From Microcaldota archaeon (lineage in GTDB: Archaea > Micrarchaeota > Micrarchaeia > Anstonellales > Anstonellaceae): a stretch of DNA of 8,928 nucleotides. Both the position numbers and the translations under genes were made by a program. Positions 5,254-8,928 of the stretch are shown here, piece after piece. The notes under the pieces are model-generated. The model was not told the origin of the DNA and searched no databases. It saw nothing but the letters and a program-made list of their open reading frames with translations. Numbering within the stretch: position 1 is the stretch's first letter; each line of letters begins with the position of its first letter. Location: NCBI GenBank assembly GCA_026396355.1, contig JAPLWY010000062.1, positions 10,054 through 18,981 on the forward strand, given 5' to 3'.

Positions 5254-6126
5254 ATGAAAAAATCAAGAATTACCCTGCCCGTGATTGCGCTCTCAGCGCT
5301 TAGCCTATTTCCAGCAGGGGCAAAAACCCAGGTGTTCCAGAAATCAGACGCGCCGGAATATGCCCAAACCCAAACCCGAAAACAGGCAAAGGAAAAAGCC
5401 CAGGAAGCTGAAAAAAAGCTGGAGGATGGCTGGGCTGAGGCAGAGCGGCTGTTCGGGGGCGCACTGGGCAAAATCCGCGAGCCGAGGATAAGCGCAAACG
5501 AAATCCCAGCCAAATCATTTTCCGCGCTCTTTTCAGGCGACAGCCCATTCCAAAGCTACCCCCTCGGCAACGGGCAAATGGTGGTGCTTGAGGCGCTTAA
5601 CAAGAATGCGCTGAAGGTGAATTATCCTGAAGGCGCAGGCATAACCCCGCAGGACGCGCAGGCGATTGCAAAATACGCCTATCTTTGCATCGGGCTTTCA
5701 GGGCGGGAAAGCGAAAAGGCAGAGTACTTCTCTTTTGAGGCAGTGACTTTCCTCTATAGCCGGCTCGGAACAAAGGACAGCAGCGCCATCCAATGCACAA
5801 GCGACCAGGCATGCGCAGGTTTTGCCATATTCTTCACAAATCCCTCCGACCCGCTTGCCTTTCTTAAGCTATATGCAGACGGGAAAACCAACACAGTCGC
5901 GTTTGCAATCGAAACCTACCTGGGCAGGGGGGCATGGAAGGCAATAATGACTGCAAACCTCAATGGCTCCAACGAGCTTTCCGAGATTTTCAGGAGGCTG
6001 CTCGCGCGCCCGGATTCCCGCAAGCTGACAGGCGAGTACATCCGCTTCATGCAGGACAAATTCAAAGCCGATGTCTCATCGCTTCAGGTCAAGAGCATCC
6101 CGCTGTCTGCATTCGGGCAGGAATAA
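5254..6126 (+). CDS. Exported protein of unknown family
   Basis: I do not recognise this 290-residue protein. Starting at the ATG at 5254, residues 1-23 form a clear signal peptide: basic MKKSR, hydrophobic ITLPVIALSALSLF, then PAGAK with a likely cut after AGA. The upstream GTG at 5245 would only add three residues (V-I-D). Residues 37-66 are a highly charged helix (KQAKEKAQEAEKKL), followed by a globular part with mixed strands and helices (about 85-290) and three cysteines (145, 181, 187); C181 and C187 could form a disulfide outside the cell. No membrane segment follows the signal, so it is predicted to be secreted or cell-wall associated. It follows the LRAT-like gene by 28 bases and probably shares its message. 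The short gap and common strand link it to a possible envelope cluster. Confidence 0.72.
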   Translation: MKKSRITLPVIALSALSLFPAGAKTQVFQKSDAPEYAQTQTRKQAKEKAQEAEKKLEDGWAEAERLFGGALGKIREPRISANEIPAKSFSALFSGDSPFQSYPLGNGQMVVLEALNKNALKVNYPEGAGITPQDAQAIAKYAYLCIGLSGRESEKAEYFSFEAVTFLYSRLGTKDSSAIQCTSDQACAGFAIFFTNPSDPLAFLKLYADGKTNTVAFAIETYLGRGAWKAIMTANLNGSNELSEIFRRLLARPDSRKLTGEYIRFMQDKFKADVSSLQVKSIPLSAFGQE

Positions 6127-6171
6127 TTGATTCGTGGGTAAAGTTTTCGGATAATCAATGGCAAGATAAAT

Positions 6172-6942
6172 ATGGACGTTTTCTACCTCAAGCTCCTGCT
6201 TTCCTTCCTGGTGGGCGGCTCATTCATCGCATTCACCATCTGGGTTTCGGAAAAATACGGCTCCAAGCTGGGCGGCGTCATAATCGGTCTGCCCTCCACC
6301 AGCCTGATGGGCCTTCTTTTCATCGCGCTGACATCTTGCGACTCAGTGGCGGTCGCGGCAGTGCCCATACTGCCCGCAGTGGCAGGCATAAACTCCATTT
6401 TCGTCGCGCTGTTCGTCCTCCTCCACCGCTACGGTTGGCAAAAAGCGCTGGCAATATCGTTTCTCTTCTGGCTACTTGCCAGCTTCCTGCTGCTTTCGCT
6501 GCATCTGGACAGCCTTATCCTTTCAATTGCGATTGCAGCAGTGCTCTACGCGGTTTCAGCAGCCTACCTGCGCCGCTATCCCCACACGAAAGCCCCCATC
6601 CGCAATTCCTCTGCGCGCGAATTCGTTTTCCGCGCTGTTTTCGCAGGCGCAATAGTGGCTGCTGCTGTCCTGCTTGCAAAAGCCAATGGCCCGCTTTGGG
6701 GCGGGGTGTTTGCCAATTTCCCGGCGGCATTCCTCTCCACAATGCTCCTGGTCTCAGGCAAGCACGGCGCAAAGTTCATGGCCTCGGTCTGCCGCACAAT
6801 GGCATTTGCCAGCATCGCGGCAGTGGCATTCACAATCGCGTTTTACTTTTCCGTCCTTCCGCTCGGCCTCGCGCAAGGCACCGCGCTCTCACTCATTGTT
6901 TCCATACTGGTGGGAATTGCAATCTACAGGCTCGCGCTTTGA
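6172..6942 (+). CDS. DUF3147-like membrane protein with internal duplication
   Basis: This 256-residue protein is highly hydrophobic with eight to ten membrane helices. Its halves resemble each other: residues 6-52 contain LVGGSFIAFTIWVSEKYG then GGVIIGLPS, and residues 151-197 contain VFAGAIVAAAVLLAKANG then GGVFANFPA, with the GGV and Pro at equal spacing. A central basic loop (RRYPHTKAPIR, 134-144) separates them. The GG-x-(I/F)-x-GLPST pattern is like that of small DUF3147-type membrane proteins, which are usually about half this size, so this is probably a fused or tandem-duplicated form; function is unknown and transport is only a guess. The ATG at 6172 is used; an ATG at 6158 reaches a stop after three codons. 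Third positions are G/C rich (30 of the first 39 codons after the start). Only two bases separate its stop from the next gene. Confidence 0.78.
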   Translation: MDVFYLKLLLSFLVGGSFIAFTIWVSEKYGSKLGGVIIGLPSTSLMGLLFIALTSCDSVAVAAVPILPAVAGINSIFVALFVLLHRYGWQKALAISFLFWLLASFLLLSLHLDSLILSIAIAAVLYAVSAAYLRRYPHTKAPIRNSSAREFVFRAVFAGAIVAAAVLLAKANGPLWGGVFANFPAAFLSTMLLVSGKHGAKFMASVCRTMAFASIAAVAFTIAFYFSVLPLGLAQGTALSLIVSILVGIAIYRLAL

Positions 6943-6944
6943 AA

Positions 6945-7715
6945 ATGGAAAAACAGATCGACGCAGGTATGCTAGCGACGGAGTACGAAGGAATATATAA
7001 ACTGCCATTTGGAATTTTCTTCATGGAAAATGAGGCAATAATTCCTCCAGATCTTCGGCCCGCGCTTGCTGGCTTGGTGATTGACCACGAGGCAGGGCGA
7101 AAAGAGGCATATGCTGCATTTGTGGACCTGGTAATCCGGGGATATGTCTCACCTGTAATCTCAAGCAACAAAAAAGCGTTTGCTATCGCAGATAAGGGAA
7201 ACGGCGTTTTATTTGAGCATGAGAAAGCCACGCTAAAAGCAGTGTTCCAATCTGATGGGAAACCTGTCAAAGACCTGAAACAGAAGCCAGTTATCTTTTC
7301 GCTGGAAGCGAAAAAGGGCGTTTATAATCTTCGCGCAAATAGGATCGGTTTCAGCGAACCCTCAGTCGTTGTGGCGTATTCAGATGCCGCAAAGGCATTG
7401 GATAACTTTGGGATTGACGATAAATTCCAGCATGTGCTTGCCGAGGATGCAATAAAGCAGGGGCTATATGTGAAAAAGGAGATGCCTGAGGATTTACTTT
7501 TTTATGGCGCTTGCCGGGAAGTAATGAGCGGATATGAGGAGAAATTCCTTCCGGAACTTTCCACCAATCTGGGATCTGCCCAAATGATGAAATATCTTGA
7601 TCTGTTGGCCTGGCTAAAGGAGAGGCCGCTCCACGAGGTTCGATGGTCGAACGAATACCTTGGCTATGCCATTGCGTTCGGGCTCATTAAAAACTACAAG
7701 AAATTCCCCAAGTAA
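6945..7715 (+). CDS. Soluble protein of unknown family (256 aa)
   Basis: I do not recognise this protein. The ATG at 6945 lies two bases after the upstream stop, so the two genes are almost certainly co-transcribed. The frame remains open upstream of this ATG through two other genes, but that part is antisense-like noise with Arg/Pro/Ser-rich content. The 256-residue product has no signal or membrane segment. It begins with a helix-strand region (EGIYKLPFGIFFMENEA), then a helical element AYAAFVDLVIRGYVSPV (57-73), a strand-rich middle (about 80-125) and a helical C-terminal half with one Cys. The helix-then-strand element recalls DNA/RNA-binding winged folds or tRNA-endonuclease-like domains only vaguely, with no catalytic set seen. 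Third-position G/C is low (16 of the first 39 codons after the start) compared with its partner, suggesting separate origin or low expression. Confidence 0.72.
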   Translation: MEKQIDAGMLATEYEGIYKLPFGIFFMENEAIIPPDLRPALAGLVIDHEAGRKEAYAAFVDLVIRGYVSPVISSNKKAFAIADKGNGVLFEHEKATLKAVFQSDGKPVKDLKQKPVIFSLEAKKGVYNLRANRIGFSEPSVVVAYSDAAKALDNFGIDDKFQHVLAEDAIKQGLYVKKEMPEDLLFYGACREVMSGYEEKFLPELSTNLGSAQMMKYLDLLAWLKERPLHEVRWSNEYLGYAIAFGLIKNYKKFPK

Positions 7716-7769
7716 TGAAAAGTTGGCCGGAAGCAAGCAAAGCCCGAAAGGCGAAATCCCGGATGAAAA

Positions 7770-8387
7770 TCAGTTGCCGCGCCTTGGCTGGAATATCTGG
7801 TTCTCGAACAAACTCTTCAGTTCCTTCTGAAGAATAGGCACCTCTGTCTCCAATTCCGCCTTCAGCGAATAAAGTTTCAGCGAGCGCCATCCTTTGTTCT
7901 CATTCAGCATGCCACGCGCTTTTTTCTTGTAGTCAACTTCTTTGCTGAGATTTTTTATCCCGTCCACTTTCCTGGCTGCTCCCTCTGCCGCTTCCATGAC
8001 ATTTTCCACTGCCTTGGACACAAGGTAATTCTGGATGTGCGTTTCAGCCAGTCTCCCTGCTTTACTGCGCGGATTGCCACGCGCCTGGTAGATTCCAGCC
8101 AGCTTGAAGTAAAGCTCCCCTATCTCGGCATGCGCTTCAATCTGATCGTAGTCCCGTGGCTTTTCACTGCCTGGTGGCAGTTCAAGCTTTTCCGTCAATT
8201 TCATGCTTTCAATTGAATATGCCTTTTCCTTTATCTTTATCCTGACCACTCTTTCCTGCTGTAGGGCGTGTATTTTCTCCGCCAGGACGTCCGAATGCCT
8301 GAACTTGTTGAATGCGTTCAAGGCTTTCTCAGTAAGCACTAGCGCCTTGTAAGACTTGGCTGTTGCTAAATCGGCTGTCAAAGGCAT
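7770..8387 (-). CDS. All-helical, degenerate TPR-like protein
   Basis: This 205-residue protein is predicted almost wholly alpha-helical and highly charged, with no signal or membrane segment. Residues about 83-137 (EAHAEIGELYFKLAGIYQARG onward to VMEAAEGAARK) look like worn tetratricopeptide repeats, and the KLAxIYxxRG element matches one in the next gene on the same strand, KLARIYSSRG. It lacks a recognisable enzyme motif, so a scaffold or protein-binding role is the modest inference. The ATG at 8387 is well supported: GGTGAG lies five bases before it (8393-8398) and a TTTATAAA box sits about 41 bases before it. The C terminus (FQPRRGN) is basic. It is convergent with the unknown gene ending at 7715, with a 54-base gap holding no convincing terminator. 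Confidence 0.7.
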   Translation of the reverse strand: MPLTADLATAKSYKALVLTEKALNAFNKFRHSDVLAEKIHALQQERVVRIKIKEKAYSIESMKLTEKLELPPGSEKPRDYDQIEAHAEIGELYFKLAGIYQARGNPRSKAGRLAETHIQNYLVSKAVENVMEAAEGAARKVDGIKNLSKEVDYKKKARGMLNENKGWRSLKLYSLKAELETEVPILQKELKSLFENQIFQPRRGN

Positions 8388-8392
8388 ATCAT

Positions 8393-8434
8393 CTCACCAA
8401 TGTTATAATTACTATATCATCATGTTTATAAAGG
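8393..8434 (-). promoter_or_regulatory. Promoter and ribosome site of the 7770-8387 gene
   Basis: On the - strand CCTTTATAAA (8434-8425) is a near-consensus archaeal TATA box. Transcription about 26 bases on would begin near 8402, giving a leader of about 15 bases that carries GGTGAG (8398-8393). It lies in the 83-base gap after the upstream TPR gene, so this gene can be transcribed separately from it. Confidence 0.55.
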
Positions 8435-8470
8435 CGCGCGTATGCACGATGTGAAGCAAGGGCAAGGGGG

Positions 8471-8928
8471 TTACGCCGATTTAATCTTCCACGGATTTTT
8501 AATGTCTGAAGTCTTTTCCAATAGTCCGGCTTTCTCAACTGCCACCCAGAAGTTAGCGAATATGGCGTGCATCCGATATTCTGTGGCGGTTGGGAGGCGT
8601 TCTGCCTCGTCAAAGCACTTTTTCGCCTCAATAAACTGCTTTAGCTCCACTTTGACGTTTCCCGCTCCGATGTACGATTCCTCAAGCCCGCGAGTCATTT
8701 TGTCAAGCGTTTCTCCAGGCCGGCTCTGCGCCATTGCGGATCTGTAATGCATTATTGCATAGTCGTAATCTTTCTCCGCGTTTCCATAGTTTTTGCATTG
8801 GAGGTGGGATTCTCCGCGGCTGGAATAAATTCTCGCAAGTTTCATTGCGGCGTCGGCATCATACTCGGGCGATATGATAAGAATGCTTCCCGCCTTGTCA
8901 AAGTCCTGGATTGCCCCGGCGTATTTTT
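8471..8928 (-). CDS. TPR-repeat protein, C-terminal part (5' truncated)
   Basis: The frame is open from the window edge (8928) on the - strand down to a TAA at 8471-8473. The ATG at 8845 is internal, because the codons before it (reading YAGAIQDFDKAGSILIISPE) are an ordinary TPR helix pair. About 151 residues are visible. Tetratricopeptide repeats follow one another: A-I-x-D-F-D-K-A, then KLARIYSSRGESHLQCKNYG with AEKDYDYAIMHYRSAM, then EESYIGAGNVKVELKQFIE with AKKCFDEAERL. Each shows the usual small-residue spacing and ends in the A-x-x-x-(F/Y) pattern. TPR arrays bind proteins; the partner is unknown and no attached catalytic domain is seen in the visible part. It precedes the helical gene at 7770-8387 on the same strand. 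Confidence 0.8.
   Translation of the reverse strand, partial: KYAGAIQDFDKAGSILIISPEYDADAAMKLARIYSSRGESHLQCKNYGNAEKDYDYAIMHYRSAMAQSRPGETLDKMTRGLEESYIGAGNVKVELKQFIEAKKCFDEAERLPTATEYRMHAIFANFWVAVEKAGLLEKTSDIKNPWKIKSA

Noticed and set aside
5934..6944. Open frame of over 330 codons running in-frame into the gene at 6945
   Set aside because: It overlaps two well-supported genes in another frame and has Arg/Pro/Ser/His-rich, non-globular content. It arises from the G/C-rich third positions of those genes; the real start is the ATG at 6945.
7636..7660. GTTCGA-TGG-TCGAAC palindrome, resembling a tRNA T-arm
   Set aside because: It lies inside the coding region of the 6945 gene, and no acceptor stem, D-arm or anticodon arm could be found around it.
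7716..7769. Possible bidirectional terminator between convergent genes
   Set aside because: Only very short stems (GCC-GGC) and no T-run on the + strand were found, so no terminator is called.
8389..8631. 80-codon minus-strand open frame between the two TPR-like genes
   Set aside because: It overlaps the TPR gene end and the TATA region of the next gene, and its composition is not protein-like.

Overview
The window looks like a piece of an archaeal chromosome, most plausibly from a small-genome (DPANN-type, Micrarchaeota- or Diapherotrites-like) lineage, although the phylum cannot be fixed from this sequence alone. The archaeal reading rests on several things: TATA-like boxes about 25 bases before start codons, which imply leaderless or short-leader transcripts; a RecA/KaiC-superfamily ATPase of the type common in archaea; an archaeal-style YjbQ protein; a DUF4389 membrane protein; and an RGG-rich zinc ribbon of the CxxC-x17-CxxC type. 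Coding density is high. No tRNA, rRNA, CRISPR array, transposase or gene-free stretch over 300 bases was seen; the longest gap is about 160 bases (3511-3670).

Layout, left to right. The 3' end of a KaiC-like ATPase gene (1-409) is followed by a small three-helix membrane protein (443-718) and a squalene/phytoene synthase family gene with squalene-synthase-like motifs (792-1829), all on +. An EamA/DMT transporter lies on - (1855-2721), convergent with the synthase and divergent from yjbQ (2783-3196). The EamA-yjbQ gap holds an AT-rich box usable on both strands and an inverted repeat. A DUF4389 protein (3250-3510) and a T-rich tract follow. Next is the RGG/zinc-ribbon gene (3671-3886), with its own strong promoter, a long leader and a hairpin-plus-T terminator.

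The middle (4017-6126) encodes an exported SCP2-like lipid-binding-fold candidate, an LRAT/NlpC-like protein that seems to lack the family's catalytic cysteine, and an exported protein of unknown family. Together with the upstream squalene synthase these hint at lipid or envelope work, but that link is inference. The right part holds a duplicated DUF3147-like membrane protein (6172-6942), an unrecognised soluble protein only two bases behind it (6945-7715), and on the - strand two helical TPR-like genes, the second running off the window end (7770-8387, 8471-8928). Third-position base use drops sharply in G+C at about 6945, suggesting a different history for the right end.

No known defence, mobile or biosynthetic system is evident. 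The best leads are the promoter dyad and structured leader of the RGG/zinc-ribbon gene, the degenerate LRAT-like protein with its exported neighbours, the inverted repeat before yjbQ, and the compositionally distinct orphan gene next to the TPR pair.
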